From: Hydractinia symbiolongicarpus
Lineage: Eukaryota > Cnidaria > Hydrozoa > Anthoathecata > Hydractiniidae
Assembly (NCBI RefSeq): GCF_029227915.1
Contig: NC_079887.1
Location: 13,022,001-13,086,000, forward strand
Direction of reading: 5' to 3'
Length of the DNA stretch: 64,000 nt
Shown here: positions 26,236-38,896 of the stretch, in pieces
Position numbering within the stretch: position 1 is the first letter of the stretch
How the letters are laid out: each line of letters starts with the position of its first letter
Notes under the pieces: model-generated
Told to the model about the DNA's origin: nothing
The model's input: only the letters and a program-made list of their open reading frames with translations
The model's database searches: none
Position numbers and translations under genes: made by a program

Positions 26236-29030
26236 ATGGTTAAGTGAATAACCACTAATTTGTGACTTCCTGTTTATGCTTAATTGCCAATTATGTTAAT
26301 TGCTTTCTCAAATCAAGGAAAAGGAGGAAATCCAACAGAAAAAAAGTAATATCCGAATATGAATATCAAAAGGTTATAGCCCTATCAGCTTCCCTTCAGT
26401 CTTTATGGCGCCTGCGTTCTTTGATATACATGCGTTGATAAACTGTACCCAAACCATTTTCTGTCTGAACCAACTCGCACACTCGCACACTTTGCTTTGC
26501 AGTATGGCTGACATACAGGTTATAATAAATTCAAGAACAAAAATTACGCACTCCTACGTCCACATTTTCAACATAGCCTTGCTGTCGGTATCTTATAAAG
26601 GTGCCTTTTACCGAGCCTCTTGTGCAACGACAGCGGTCGCGGATGGCTTATATCCATTGATTAAACAAAAGGTATTTCGCAGTCTTCCTTTAGCTGATTC
26701 ATATGTACCGCGAAGCTTTGGCAATACTTTGACGGAAAATAGCGCGAGAGACCATTTTGTGTCATTATGGTGTTGCGGGTACAAACGGCATACGGGTATT
26801 AATAATATATATAAGCGAAAAATTTGTTTGTTTAAATATTTGACAGGAAAAGAGCGTTCCTGTAATGTAAGGTTCCAAATATCATAATAGGAATGTATAA
26901 AATTAGATAAAGTTTAGGGAAGATTTTGTCATTATTTAAAGAGTGATTTTTGTTAAAAAGAAAATATTGATAAAAATTGAGATATATTATGTTATATCCA
27001 GTTCTAAATGCGTGTTAATCTATGCTAAATTATCATTCAGAAAAATCCGCGGGAATTTGCCTTGTACTACTTCCAACAACCATCTTTGGCTCACAGACGG
27101 AGAGTTGGGTATTCTAACATAGATTGTACAATTTATGGAGCTTTATTTTTTACATAGATGTTATACTGTTTTGAAACAACTTCGTCACGACTTCATGTAT
27201 TCTCAGCGCAACATGAAAGGACAAAGTCTTGACAAAGTAACAGTCCTCACTACTTTATATTGTTTGCAGTATAATAATAATAAGCTTTGTTGCAGACTTA
27301 TGTCTCATTTTTATCTCAATGAAATCATTGCAAATCAAATCATTGCAATTACTCTCCTTAGATTCTGATGAAATCATTTTTCCCAATTCAGTTTTCAATT
27401 TTACAAGGAGTAAAGGCTATAGCGTAAGTAAAATAAGAAAAAATGACATTATTATTTATTGCAATGTCGTCGTTGAAATTGCTTCTTTGTTGCTACGAAA
27501 CTTTGAAGAAGCCGGAAATTAGTGCCAACGTAACAAAACCACAAAAAATCAGAAAATAATGGTCCAGGGAAACTTCACGCACACTTTATGTTTTTAATTA
27601 AAGTTATGTCATAAATTGAGACATGTCAAATAGCTAGACACGTTAAATAGGCTGAGCACTTTGACTGTGTAATGAGTAGCGTGGTTGTTCTTATATTTTT
27701 TTCTCTTCGAAACTGAAGATTTTGGCTTAAAATTTTAATTTATCAAGTGATTAATTCCTTTCTTGTTTTGTTGCGGGTTGATAATGTAACATGTTCCATT
27801 TTTGTATAAATAAAGAAAATATTAGAGTAAGATACGTATTTATACATATTTCTTTATCTCCAATCTGGATATAGTTGGTGAACATCATAGCAACAAGTTG
27901 TTAGTCGTTAATCCTCATGATTTTTATCTTCTTCTAAGTTCTCTGCGCAAAAACTGTGCTTAGTTGAAAAATCATGAAATACAAAAGAAACCTAAATCAT
28001 TTTCAAATCATGTGGCCATGTTCTTTATGTCAGTGATAAATAAGAAACAGCAACAGTGGGAATTACATCCGCTTTAAAAGCCAAGGCAATAACCTTCTTT
28101 CCTACCTTTTATACCAACACTTTCTCTATCCGTTCAAGGCATCGTTATGCTTGCAATTAACAGAATCTCGATCAGTGTGTTATAACAAACAAATTTCCTT
28201 CATAAATCATAACTTTGTTTCAACCTTAGTTGACCGATGTCATTTGAATTGTATGCTTCATCATGTTCACATTTACTTCCTGATACGTGTAATTCTTTTG
28301 AGATGATTCTCTGAAATCTCATCCAGGATTTGACAATGTGCTACCGAATAAATTAATTTCGTCACATTGAATGCTATTTGGCAAAAAGGTGTGGCAATAA
28401 ACTTGAAAATTTAAAAAATTTCTACAACATACCTTGCTAAACTTTAACATTTAAAGAAAGTACACAAATTGCTAAGGATTGCATTGAAAGATAATGTTTC
28501 TAAGATTGTTAGAGGTCGAAAAACTATTGCATTGCTAAAATGGTGTCTGCTATATAATTATTACCTGCAATCAGTAAGCATCAGGAGTATGTACAAATAA
28601 TTGGTAAAAAGGAGTTAGGAAAAAAGAAAGGAGAAACACATACATCCATCTTACAAGTAAAACATTCCATAATTGCGTAATTCTGAAGCAAAAAGTTTAC
28701 TCGTTACATTTTAAACGAATTTTACTAGTATTACCGTCTCTATTTCTTGGCCAAGGCAGGGAGAGGGGGGATGAGGGAGGGGGTCCCCACTTGTCCTTCC
28801 ATTTCTTGTTATAATTTCTGACATACCATTATAAAAAGTGAAGGTTGGTGAGTTTTGATAATGTTTAGTTAGTTTCAGGATAGTCAAGAAATTTGATATG
28901 ACGTCAAGTGATTTTTTTACAGTGACTCATTAGTTGAAATGTAGTCAGAAAAAAAAGATGACAAAAGTTTTTTCTTGAGATATCTTTATTAGCAAACGTA
29001 CAGTAATATTGTGGCCTTGCTAATGTTTTA
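26236..29030. other. Intergenic, no gene recognised
   Basis: The longest open frame, 26405-26887 on the plus strand, encodes 160 residues without any domain, signal peptide or TATA context I can recognise. Nothing else coding is seen. Confidence 0.45.
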
Positions 29031-29040
29031 TCAACTGATT

Positions 29041-29280
29041 TTACACATTTAAGGGCCTGCTTGCATGTAACCAGGGCGAAACCAACCCCCTACTCTTGTC
29101 TATGGCATACGGGCTAGATTTCATCCCTGGGCAAAAATTCATGATTTTTTCATATAACCAAATTGCTCCGGGTGAAAATTCATAAAACGTTTTTTCGTTC
29201 CCGTGTGAACTCTCACTCCGGGGAAAATTCCGCCCCTCTTGCATGATAAACGGTTGCATGATAAGGCTATATGATAAACT
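29041..29280. repeat. Candidate small dispersed repeat (MITE-like)
   Basis: GC-richer than its surroundings. It has three spaced copies of a GGG(C/T)(A/G)AAAATTC-type motif near 29,128, 29,168 and 29,218, and TTGCATG words near both ends. A 72-codon open frame across it looks incidental. Repeat status is inferred from composition only. Confidence 0.3.
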
Positions 29281-30037
29281 TATCTTTGACTGAGTGGCGT
29301 TATTTAAACCTTTTTATCTTAATTCTCGTGCAATGTTTTATCAAATACTTATGTAGAGTTTTATGATAATACGATGTTGTGTCGTCACTTTTTGTGGGAA
29401 CATTTGAGCCCCATCAACCACCAAACATGGCCATGCGGTACTTATAAATATCCCGGCTTAAAAAGGGTTAGATTGTTTTAAAAAGCTCGCACATTGAAAG
29501 AAAGATAATTCGTGTAATTGAACAATGATTAATTGAGTTGCCAGAGTATTTAACTTTGTGGTGTAGTGTTTTTACAAGTTTTGTTTGGCCACATTTGAAA
29601 AGGAAAAAATATGGCGTCCGATAGTGAAAAAAATAACAATAGGTTTAATAACAAAAACCCGCCTTTTTTCTGTTTTTTAGGCTAATATTAGCATTACCTT
29701 GAGAGATGATCATGATGCGCCAAATATAAAATATAAGCTCAGTAAACAGTTAAAATAATGATGATCTTTTTTGCTAATTGCTTTAAAATCATATCAGCAG
29801 AAATATTATTTAATTCATCTGTTAACCACTGCATTTTACAGAAGGTAAAGAAAATCCTTTAGAAAGTACAAACAACCCACTTCTACTAAAAGACTGATGG
29901 AAAGCTTTACAATTTATATTCTAAGTATTAGTTAGAAGCATATGCCAGTATCCAATACGTCAGGGTGTGAAACGTCATTCTTTCAGCATTATGCAATTTT
30001 GACATTTTATTGTAATTATGCAAAAAAAGGAAAATGT

Positions 30038-30053
30038 CCCACGTTTTATTGTT
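30038..30053 (+). promoter_or_regulatory. Shared promoter motif of the peptide genes
   Basis: CCCACGTTTTATTGTT lies 48 bases upstream of the TATA box. The same 16 bases occur exactly at 38897-38912 before the paralogue, and a variant (CCCACGGTTAATTGT) lies at 33091-33105. It may be a transcription-factor site or simply duplicated promoter sequence. Confidence 0.55.
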
Positions 30054-30085
30054 TGCAATTTAACGTCCGCTTGCATTGAACTCCC

Positions 30086-30093
30086 TATAAAAC
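30086..30093 (+). promoter_or_regulatory. TATA box
   Basis: TATAAAAC, about 84 bases before the start codon of the first small-peptide gene. It predicts transcription starting near 30,115 and a 5' leader of about 55 bases. Confidence 0.6.
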
Positions 30094-30169
30094 ACAACTT
30101 GTATCTCAAACTTCAATAAGAATCAATAAGAAAAGAAATAAGAAAATTAAACGTTAAGTAAAAAGAAAG

Positions 30170-30463
30170 ATGAAAAAAATGTTGTGTTTACAGGCTGCTG
30201 TTTCGATCGTTATCGCAACATCATTTTGGATGAATACGCTAGAAGCAAGAGCTATTTCTAAAAAAGAAATTAAGGAGGTAAAAAAAGAGGCGAACAATCT
30301 GATAGATTTAATTATTGAAACCATGGAACAGATTGAAGGTAAAAAAGATGAGAAGGGTTTAAATACATTTACTGGAAAATGTGATGAAAAGTGCAAAAGA
30401 ATTAAATCGCTGTATGATAATTTGGAACAGACACATAAAAGAAAAGCTGCGCACTGGATATGA
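30170..30463 (+). CDS. Small secreted peptide precursor, CDExC family, member 1
   Basis: 97 residues, intronless. I do not recognise a published family. Residues 1 to about 25 form a signal peptide (hydrophobic LQAAVSIVIATSFW, likely cut after NTLEA). The mature part is highly charged: ISKKEIKEVKKE, then an amphipathic helix-like run NNLIDLIIETMEQIE, then FTGKCDEKCKRIKSL with the only mature cysteines as a CxxxC pair, and a basic tail. One CxxxC could form a local disulfide or pair two chains. The start is the first ATG after a TATA-headed leader. Member 3 at 39 kb is closely similar throughout. An antimicrobial, venom or signalling role is possible, but none is shown by the sequence. Confidence 0.78.
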   Translation: MKKMLCLQAAVSIVIATSFWMNTLEARAISKKEIKEVKKEANNLIDLIIETMEQIEGKKDEKGLNTFTGKCDEKCKRIKSLYDNLEQTHKRKAAHWI

Positions 30464-30576
30464 TTTTGAACGAAACTTGAAAATTTGTCCATGGGGTAGA
30501 GTAAAGCGTTGCGGGATGTTTATCAGAAAAGCAATAAAGAAAGAGGAGAAAAAATGAGTAAATTTTATAAAAATCA

Positions 30577-30594
30577 TGGTTTGCTGGCAAACCA
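30577..30594 (+). promoter_or_regulatory. 3'-UTR hairpin, 8-bp stem with TG loop
   Basis: TGGTTTGC, loop TG, GCAAACCA: a perfect 8-bp stem, 114 bases after the stop codon and 3 bases before AATAAA. The counterparts in members 2 and 3 keep the fold while the sequence changes, which argues for an RNA structure acting in the transcript, such as stability, localisation or 3'-end processing. Confidence 0.7.
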
Positions 30595-30596
30595 GT

Positions 30597-30602
30597 AATA
30601 AA
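30597..30602 (+). terminator. Poly(A) signal AATAAA
   Basis: Canonical AATAAA directly behind the 3'-UTR hairpin of peptide gene 1. The tight spacing could make the hairpin affect cleavage or polyadenylation. Confidence 0.6.
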
Positions 30603-30659
30603 TATGGGAGAAGAGTTTTTAAGAAAATAATATTTATTTACAAAAAAAAAGATTTGTAT

Positions 30660-33090
30660 GTATGCAGAGATATCTATTTTTTATTCATGACAATATAATA
30701 ATATAATTTAAATTCGAATACTTAGTTGCTTATTTATTTATGCGTGCGCATATTTCAGAACAAGGCATACCATGGAAAAATAGAAGCGAAGAAAATACAT
30801 ACACTTTATTATCTATCCACACATAGAAATGCCAAGAAGATTTAATTTTTCTTTGTCCAATCATAATTTGACGCTAAATATCCCTGACGCACGCATATCT
30901 CGCGGGGTGACGGGATTGGATACCGCCCCTCCCCCCCCCTGCCCAGTTTTTATATTCATTTTTTGGAATCGTTTGTTTTTAATCTTTTAGTCGTAAACAT
31001 TTCTATGAAATCCTTTTAATCGGGAAGATAAAGAGCTTTCGTTTTATAAAGTTTGGGGCACGTAATTAACCCGATTTTCCGATTTTTGTGGACTAACCTG
31101 AAAACCGGGAAATTGGGTTTTTTGACAATTTCTTTTATTTATTTTATGCGAATTTTGTAGAAACCAGAAAATATGTTAAATAACTTTTAATTGACTAACA
31201 GAACTAAAGCAATTAGGTTTTGAGCACAAATTTCAAACTTCTGAAGACGTCGCAGAAAACAAAAGTGATAATTAAAGCTGTCATTTCTCCCCTCATGACG
31301 TACCAGATGGAATTGAATAGAGTTAACATAATTTGTAGAAGAATAGGGTGACGGGAGGGGGGGGTACGGCAGGTTATTTCAGCCCTTACACGATTTTATC
31401 GCTTATTTCTTTCCAACAGGGCTTAAACTTCGCGACATTTAATATAATATATCAAACCAACCGCATTGCTAAATGTAGTCCCATCAAAATATCTTGATTC
31501 TTGAACGATGTGCTTACTCTTTTTGTGTATTTTTTTCGAAGGAAATATTATGCGAACGAATGTTTTAGAGCAACTCCCTACCTCCCTACTAATTATAACC
31601 ACAAAATTATTCCTCACAGGAAACCAATCAGCAGTCACATATTATCCTCTATAAAGTATAACAATTGATTACATTTGTTTGGGTAAGTAAAACCATTCAC
31701 ACTAACCGCTTAACCAATCAACAAAACCAATCAAGTTTCACACTTACCTTCTTTAAATAGTTGAGAATTGATTATATTTGTTTGGGTGAGTGTAAAGCTA
31801 TTTGCACTCAAATGAAGTATTTCACGATAATGATCACGTATTTTGACAGCACGAGGTCCGTTTGCGATCCAGCGTAATTTTTCCCACCTTAACTATCCTG
31901 TTTTCCCGGTGGTGCGAAAAATTATGCTGGCTATCCTTGCTATATTAAAACAGGAACCATTTAACAAACAAAACTCACGTACATGTAAATTCCGTCAATC
32001 CATAACGGTCAAAGGAGATAATAATTGTTCCCAGAAAAATGCGTCGTCATAGTAGAAATGTTGACGTCATCCAATTTTTTATTCCAACTAGTCAATTCTT
32101 TATGTTGTATTATATTTCTGCTGCGTTTCACCAACACAATTAAAGTCATTCCAAAGTTATTTGTGGTGCCTAAATCCCCCTATTCCCCCCTGTTAGGAGT
32201 TTGGAATTCAAAAATAACCAGTATAGGGTTAGGTTTTATGTCAACCGTTACCAATAGCATAGCCTCTGTATATCTTCCCAGCGGCAAAGATTATTTTCCT
32301 TATTGCAAAGCACCATAAAAGTCAGGAATTATCACAACATTTTATAACTCATTCACATTCTATTCAATTCCCTGAAGAAAAATCTGAAAAGTTAAATATT
32401 CTTAATTTTCAGGGAGGGGGGGGGGTAAAGTTGTTGAAATTAGCTATATCATTGAAAATCATGAAAAGAAAGGATACTGTTGACAATATACTTTTCTGAA
32501 AGTTTAATTGAGAAACGGCTTTTAAAAATATTTTACTTTTTTATAAATTCATTAGAAGTTGATACCCGCAAAATTTTTCGGAAACGATTATTGGCGAATA
32601 TTACCTAACGCAGAATGTCTTTTTTCATTTTACGAAATGAAGTACCTTGAAAATCACCAAGGTATCATAATTTTAAAACGGATTATTAAATTTCAGCTTT
32701 ATACGCAAAACCTCTTGTAGCTAGTAATGAAGTGCTTGCCATCCAATTAGAAACAAAATAATAAAAACTGCATTCTAAAAGGTCTGATCACGCTTAAGCA
32801 AAATTATGTGCTTCAAAATCATTGTCTTAAATGAGACAAGTCAATGTTTTTATATTTCACTGTTTTGTACACACTATATTATAGCTCCATTTGCAGAAAT
32901 GCCTCGTATCAAACCGGGGGATATGTCATGGAAACACAAATTGATTGAATTGATTAGTTGAGATCGGTATAATGTTTGTTCGCAAGTTATTCATGACCTT
33001 TGATTTCCGCTATTGAGGATATGTGTTTTACTGTTTTAATGTGACGAGTTATTTTGACATCTGACCTACCTTTAATGAAGGGAAATTGAG
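30660..33090. other. Intergenic between peptide genes 1 and 2
   Basis: No gene recognised. It holds short poly-C and poly-G tracts (about 30,928; 31,355; 32,412) and an imperfect direct duplication of about 85 bases (about 31,612-31,700 and 31,727-31,812) with the shared word ATTTGTTTGGGT. Confidence 0.4.
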
Positions 33091-33105
33091 CCCACGGTTA
33101 ATTGT
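33091..33105 (+). promoter_or_regulatory. Variant of the shared promoter motif
   Basis: CCCACGGTTAATTGT, one substitution and a local shift from the motif at 30038 and 38897. Here it sits only 25 bases before the TATA box instead of 46-48. Confidence 0.4.
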
Positions 33106-33115
33106 ACACATCTAC

Positions 33116-33123
33116 TATATAAA
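33116..33123 (+). promoter_or_regulatory. TATA box
   Basis: TATATAAA, about 90 bases before the start codon of peptide gene 2. Confidence 0.6.
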
Positions 33124-33206
33124 CACCAGATGAGTTTCATTTCAATAAAAACAATCTAAGATACAGATAGCAAAAGACAAAAACGTCTAAAATCCAACAG
33201 TACAAA

Positions 33207-33491
33207 ATGGAAGCTACAAGAGTCATGATTGCGCTGGTCGTTGCAATGACACTGATAAATACTTTACAAGCTAGATCAATATCCATTCGAGAAAAAAGAA
33301 GCGTCGATGTACCAAAGATAGTTGAGCGTTTCAAGAAAGCAATAGAAGATAGTATTACCTTAGTTGAAGCGGAGACAAAACCTTCAAAAAGTTTCTCTGG
33401 TGAATGTGACGAAAAGTGTCAACAACAAATTTTGATACATGATAGAATATCAGAGACATACGATACGAAGACCACAATGAATTTCTCATGA
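33207..33491 (+). CDS. Small secreted peptide precursor, CDExC family, member 2
   Basis: 94 residues, intronless, unrecognised family. The signal peptide is about residues 1-22 (VMIALVVAMTLINTLQA), and the cut is followed by RSISIR, matching RAISKK and RVIPKK in members 1 and 3. It alone has a furin-like REKR just after the signal peptide, so a second cut could release a mature peptide starting SVDVPK. A charged helix-like stretch (VERFKKAIEDSITLVEAE) leads to FSGECDEKCQQQI, the family cysteine pair, and a short polar tail. It is more diverged from members 1 and 3 than they are from each other, yet keeps the same layout of TATA box, single exon and 3'-UTR hairpin. Confidence 0.75.
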   Translation: MEATRVMIALVVAMTLINTLQARSISIREKRSVDVPKIVERFKKAIEDSITLVEAETKPSKSFSGECDEKCQQQILIHDRISETYDTKTTMNFS

Positions 33492-33547
33492 TTTGAGTTG
33501 ATTTAGGCACTGCCCTGGTGGTACAGCCTCTCATGTATAGTGTGAGC

Positions 33548-33565
33548 ATGTTTGCTGGCAAACAT
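33548..33565 (+). promoter_or_regulatory. 3'-UTR hairpin with compensatory changes
   Basis: ATGTTTGC, loop TG, GCAAACAT, 57 bases after the stop. Against the member 1 hairpin the two outermost pairs changed on both sides (T:A to A:T and G:C to T:A), so pairing is preserved. Confidence 0.7.
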
Positions 33566-33667
33566 TTATCTATAGTATTACTATTTTAGTATAACGAATA
33601 TTTATTAAATAATTTATTTTCAAATTCATATTTATTTTGTACATATAAAACTATATATATTTATTCA

Positions 33668-33673
33668 AATAAA
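33668..33673 (+). terminator. Possible poly(A) signal AATAAA
   Basis: First AATAAA after peptide gene 2, about 100 bases behind its hairpin. Confidence 0.4.
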
Positions 33674-33699
33674 TCTGCCTATTTATAAAGTCACATGTT

Positions 33700-36600
33700 G
33701 TTTTTTGTTCATTCCACAATGAAACACGGTGGTAACAAAATACAAGAAGATGATGGAAAAACACTTCTGTTAAAACATTTTTTCTTGCATTGTCGAATGT
33801 GGGAATAATAACAAGTTTAGCTTGTGTCAGTAAGTTAACATTAATGAAGGAAAGGAGAAAGCTCGTTTCACATGATAAATCAGCCGTTAAAATTTCCTAC
33901 GCAACAAATTTTAATGACAACTTTTCGTTCTTTTTCATTTAAATGCCTTCATATCCTTATACTTGTTGTGTAATTAATATGAATTTGAGATGTACATCTT
34001 TCACAAAAATTGTTTCCTTATGTACATTTCCTGTGATATGGTGAACATCTCTAAGTTTGCATTGGAAAAATCAAAAAACATTGATTTTTGTTGCTTAGCC
34101 TTTAATTCTCGTGTGACAGACAAAAACTGATATTGTCAACATTTAAAAGATGGAGGCTCAAAGAAATTTAATTTAACAATTTTTTTTGTCTCAGTACCTT
34201 AGATTTTGTATGAAATTAAAATCTTTGACTATGCTAATTTGAATATCACAAACCATTATGGATTTTTAACTTTTGTTTTTTGTATACGAGAGAATATTTG
34301 TAGAAATTACATTACACAACGTTTTAACACTGTAGCAGCTCTTAAGATGAAAATGCAAAAGGAAGACGGGGTGCCCTATGAGCGCTTACCCAGTTTTATC
34401 GCAAGTAGAAAGACCCTGTCGAAATAGGGTCAACAAGAGCTGTATTCTTACAAATATCAAAAATTATATTTTTATTCTCCGTGGCATGGAATGCATTCAC
34501 ATATGAAAGTTTTTGGAAAAAAAACTTTTAATTTCCAATGCACTACAATGACTTAATCCAGCCTCTGTCGATAGTTGTAATTAACTGCATTTGGACTTCT
34601 TCAAATCTCTGGCGTCTGTTAGGAGATGTGTCAATACTCACTGGGAATAGGCATTTGCATACTTTGAACTTTATATCCTTCATTTTTCAAATTTATTGAC
34701 ATTAATTTTAATTAAAAAACACTTAATTATGACAATCATTGTAACAACATCAAATGGGATGTGACATTTATTATGCTCTACTTTGTGATATTCCTAATAA
34801 AATTATGAAGATCTTGTGTAAGAAAATAAGTAACAAAGTTCTGATTGCTAATTAACTTTCTCCCAACCAACTATGAATTGACATTACACTTCTTAATTTT
34901 ATTAGGTTCATATAAAAATTAGCAGTTTGTTTATTAAATGGCATTAATTTATTATTTCCTGTTCATGTTTAATTGTTATTTACTTAAACTGTCCCTTTAT
35001 GTGATTAAAAAAACAAACATATATCATCACGTGACCACATATCTTACAGAAAAGAATAAAGGCAGGGAAGCGAAATTTAAACACAAAAACAAATCCGATA
35101 TGATACTTCATGGTCTCCGAGGAAGAATCTAGCTCACGATATGAATGATTATAGATAAGACAGTCATGACAAGTCATCTTCTTATTTTGCTTTCCTATAT
35201 GCCACAATTGATTTATTTATTTGTTATTTTTTATCTGTATTTATTTAATTTGTTTTTTGCTTATATGGGCGACAGAATGTTGCACGAAGCTTTGCAGCAA
35301 TATTGCCCATTATAATCATTAATTACTTTCTCTATGATAATATTTAATACCTCTTCCCACACAGTAATTAATAGTTGACAACCTTTAGGAGGAAGGAAAC
35401 TCCGTATGATTTCGTCACGTATGCATTACGGACAATTAATTTGACATTGGAACATATCTTACAAAACAAATAGGAAATTGGATCCACGCTTTATTAATTG
35501 CGTCCAATCTAGAACGTAGATTAGATTCATTTTCCACAAAAATGAGCTAAATTGGCGAATGAAGAAAGTAACACAAAGGAAAAATTATTTTACAACTTTA
35601 TGTGGAATAGAAACAGCCCTAATTTTACTTAGGATAACTATGACGGCACACGACTTGCAAACCTGCAAACGTGGGTGTATGGTCGTAGCTTTGTTGCAAC
35701 GCCGGACACAGTTGTGACAAGGTCACTTCACAGTCGCTCTCCGACGCCGTATTTTAATTTGAAGAGACGTCGGTCCGAGGTTAAAATTTCCGACAAACTT
35801 TTGTGAGACATCCCTTATTCCGACATAAAATTTATACTGCAATATGACGTTCCACCAACGAATGTAGATTTCAGTCAAGACGAAACAAGATCTTTATTCA
35901 ACGTTACGTTATTATGACGTGCCACTTTTTATGAAACCATCCAACGTTATACTAAATGATAATGTCCAATTCGACAAGAAAAATACACGCTTGGAAGGTA
36001 CATGTCTATAACTAATTGCAACATTTCTTACACAAGTTTTTACAAGTTTACTTTCCGCATGAAGTTTTTTTAATCACCATGTCAATAATGTATAGATTCA
36101 GACAAATGCTATCCAAATAAACGAATTTATGCAATGCTTCCAAGGCAATGTTTGACAAATTCAAATAATATATATATATATATATATATAGCTATCTAAG
36201 CATTGCAAAATAACATCACAAATTCCTAAATTCCTAACTGTGAGCGAAATTAATTGTATTAACAGAGGGCGTGAACAATTTGTTCTACGTGTAACGTACA
36301 AACCGCAATTATAGAACTTTTGAGGAAAACTACAAACTTTTTAAGAAATTGAGAAGTACTACAACGACCTTTTAAAAATAGGCGTAATATAACCACCTGG
36401 TTAAAGTTTGCTTTCATAGCGTAATGTCACATTTGTTAGACCAATCGTACTTTTAAGGCACTTGCACAAGCTTCTAGAATTGCTTTAACCGTATTGTCAA
36501 TCTGCAGATGATGGGATGTCGCTTAACAAACTGTATATGGAAAGCATAAAATATTGAAACCGGGCAGCGACTCACTCTTCACAGCCCTTACTATACACTA

Positions 36601-37400
36601 GAGAAACACATGTATATCCTACTTGATAAGAAAACAAACACATTGCAAATGGTGTATAAATTATGCCAAGCAATCATTACAGTATTTTTTTTTTGTCAAA
36701 TGGCTGTCCGGATATTCCTTTACCGTCTGCACATAAACAATCTAAATAGTTAAAAGACTGTGATAACTACAACAACATTGTGTTAGTTTTTCATTGTTTA
36801 CATGCCTGCAACTTATTAAACATTTTCTGCAAAATCCAATGCCTCAAGGCGATAGGAAAACTGAAAAATTATAATATGGATGAAAAAATGGTTAGACACA
36901 TTGTATCAAATATTAAAAATGATTTCCTATTTAACCTAACTTTGGACAATTTTTTCTCTGATTTAAAGAGATAAATGTCGAAAAACGTCGTATAATGTCA
37001 TTTGGGAACACGTCTTTTCTAGTATTTATATTTCAACTCATTTAGCTGTATTTTTCAGCTTAATTGTTGTATGATGAGGTGCAACAAACATTCCCTTGCC
37101 ATGCATAGATAGTATTAGCATTTGAGTTGCACAACTGCAAAGTATGAAACTGTTTTACCCTATAAAGTATAATATAAGCCTTCAAGGGCTTTTTAGCTGG
37201 AGAAGGAATGGGAGCAGAAAATTTGTCGTTTACATAGACCTAATTGAGGAAGACATTGGTAAAGCAATAAAATGTAATAGAAACAGTACAGAAATTAGAT
37301 TATGCACTTTAAAAACAACCACAGAACAAAGTCCGAAATTTTAAGGTTCTCCAATACACGCTTTTATTATTCTGTTTTGACGTGTATTTTTTCATACCAT
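33700..37400. other. Intergenic, no gene recognised
   Basis: AT-rich, with a (TA)n microsatellite at about 36,166-36,190. Open frames are short and lack signal peptides or known domains. Confidence 0.4.
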
Positions 37401-37466
37401 ATCTGGTGTACATAACAAGAAATGGTAAATTATGTTCCGCCCTCTATTGTCTTTTTTCACTTTACT

Positions 37467-37570
37467 TTATGTATTGCTTTATATGCTCAACAGGCGCATT
37501 TGTAGCATCTGCCTTCCTCTCAATAGAATTGTCCTGGGTCATTCTGACTGAATTTCCAATGTCGAGCTGG
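37467..37570 (-). other. Candidate terminal coding exon (minus strand)
   Basis: On the minus strand a TTTTTACCAG acceptor is followed by an open frame (LDIGNSVRMTQDNSIERK, then ADATNAPVEHIKQYIK) ending in TAA. Composition is polar and protein-like. A second such segment (37,889-37,978) lies upstream on the same strand. There is no homology I recognise, and 34 open codons can occur by chance. Confidence 0.2.
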
Positions 37571-37888
37571 TAAAAACATTGTGTCACTTAAATGACCAAA
37601 TAACTTAAAAGCAAAAACAACAATGAATTAAAATACATTATAATAAAGACTTAATATAATTTTTTTCAATTCATTCCCTGCTGTGTGTCTATATACTACA
37701 TGTTGTCTTGGTAACGGCGTCATGTGTATATAATGTGTGTATAATAATTAGACATATAATAGTGACCTTTTGCGCAGTTAAATTGTTATACGTTGATAAT
37801 GCCCACAGAGATTGGATAAAATATCCGTAAATAAAAATTTCCATCCAAATTTTTGTTATAATTTACTGCATTATTTTCACTGTTAGGT

Positions 37889-37978
37889 TAAATGCCACAA
37901 AAAGGGTCGGAAACATCCTTCATCATTTTTTTCATTTCTCTGCACACCTTAGACCGTGTCTTTCCGTCAGACTGAATC
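37889..37978 (-). other. Candidate coding exon (minus strand)
   Basis: After a TTTTTTATCAG acceptor the minus strand reads IQSDGKTRSKVCREMKKM, then MKDVSDPFCGI and a stop. An internal AAG|GTGTGC could serve as a donor in phase with the 37,467-37,570 segment. Unrecognised and unproven. Confidence 0.2.
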
Positions 37979-38896
37979 TGATAAAAAATAGGAGGATAAA
38001 AGTAATATTTTATTGTAAGGCTTGGAAAAATATTGGGTACACTTTACAAATTATTCTAAGCAATTGTATTATGTTGCCTTATTTTTGCAAAAATGCTGCC
38101 ATCATTAAACTCGCTCAGTCATATTTTTTCAAAAAGGAAGTTGTTAATGGTACCCTACATTGACGTTGTAATACGTGTCATGTCAATGAAGTGCGTCGTC
38201 ACCTCATCACACGCAAAAATGTGGAAGGTGAGAAGCGCCAGTGGGAAATCATATGTCTCCTGTGAATCATATTTAATAGATGATGTCAGCATTTTAGTAG
38301 ATTTTTCGATAATCGAATTATATTATTATTTCACAAATTATTTCCATTACCACATATAGTTTTATAAAAAGATGGGTTGAAAAAAAGAACGTAAATTTAG
38401 AAACTAATTGCATTTCAAAATAATTTAGTAGTTAATATAAAAGACCCAAATGAAGAGAGATGAAATACGTAGAGCTATACAAAGCAGTTTTTTCAGGTAG
38501 AACTAACTTAAGTAAACTTATATCTTGCTTTGTTCTAGCAATGCGGCAAAGCATTGCTGAAACTATCCTGCAGATGGAAGTCTTACCAAAAGTTTACGAA
38601 AAAACTGATCATGGAACAGATAAGGAGTGTAATCGTTAATTTTTATTACCAAACATACACCTTCACAGAAGCTGGTTTCGTTTACCTGTTAACCTTTGTC
38701 GCTAGAGCAACCCATTTCTCCAAAGCATTAGAGATGACGGTCCCACTAGAACGATGCCAAACTTGCCTTATGTTTCAAGTAGTCATTGGATATGCTTGAA
38801 TGGATAACTATGATACGATACGTGAAAGGAAAAATCTCTTTTTCTGCATTACACAGTTCATGACATTGCACAGTTAGAAAACAAAAAGAAATTAAA

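Noticed and set aside
26405-26887. 160-codon plus-strand ORF
   Set aside because: No domain, signal peptide, splice support or promoter recognised, and it directly abuts repeat A. It is kept only as a mention in the intergenic entry.
30154-30590. Minus-strand ORFs opposite peptide gene 1
   Set aside because: They are shadows of the plus-strand gene, which has a TATA box, signal peptide, hairpin and poly(A) signal in the right order.
36166-36190. (TA)n run as a promoter TATA element
   Set aside because: It is a simple dinucleotide microsatellite with no ORF at a suitable distance downstream.
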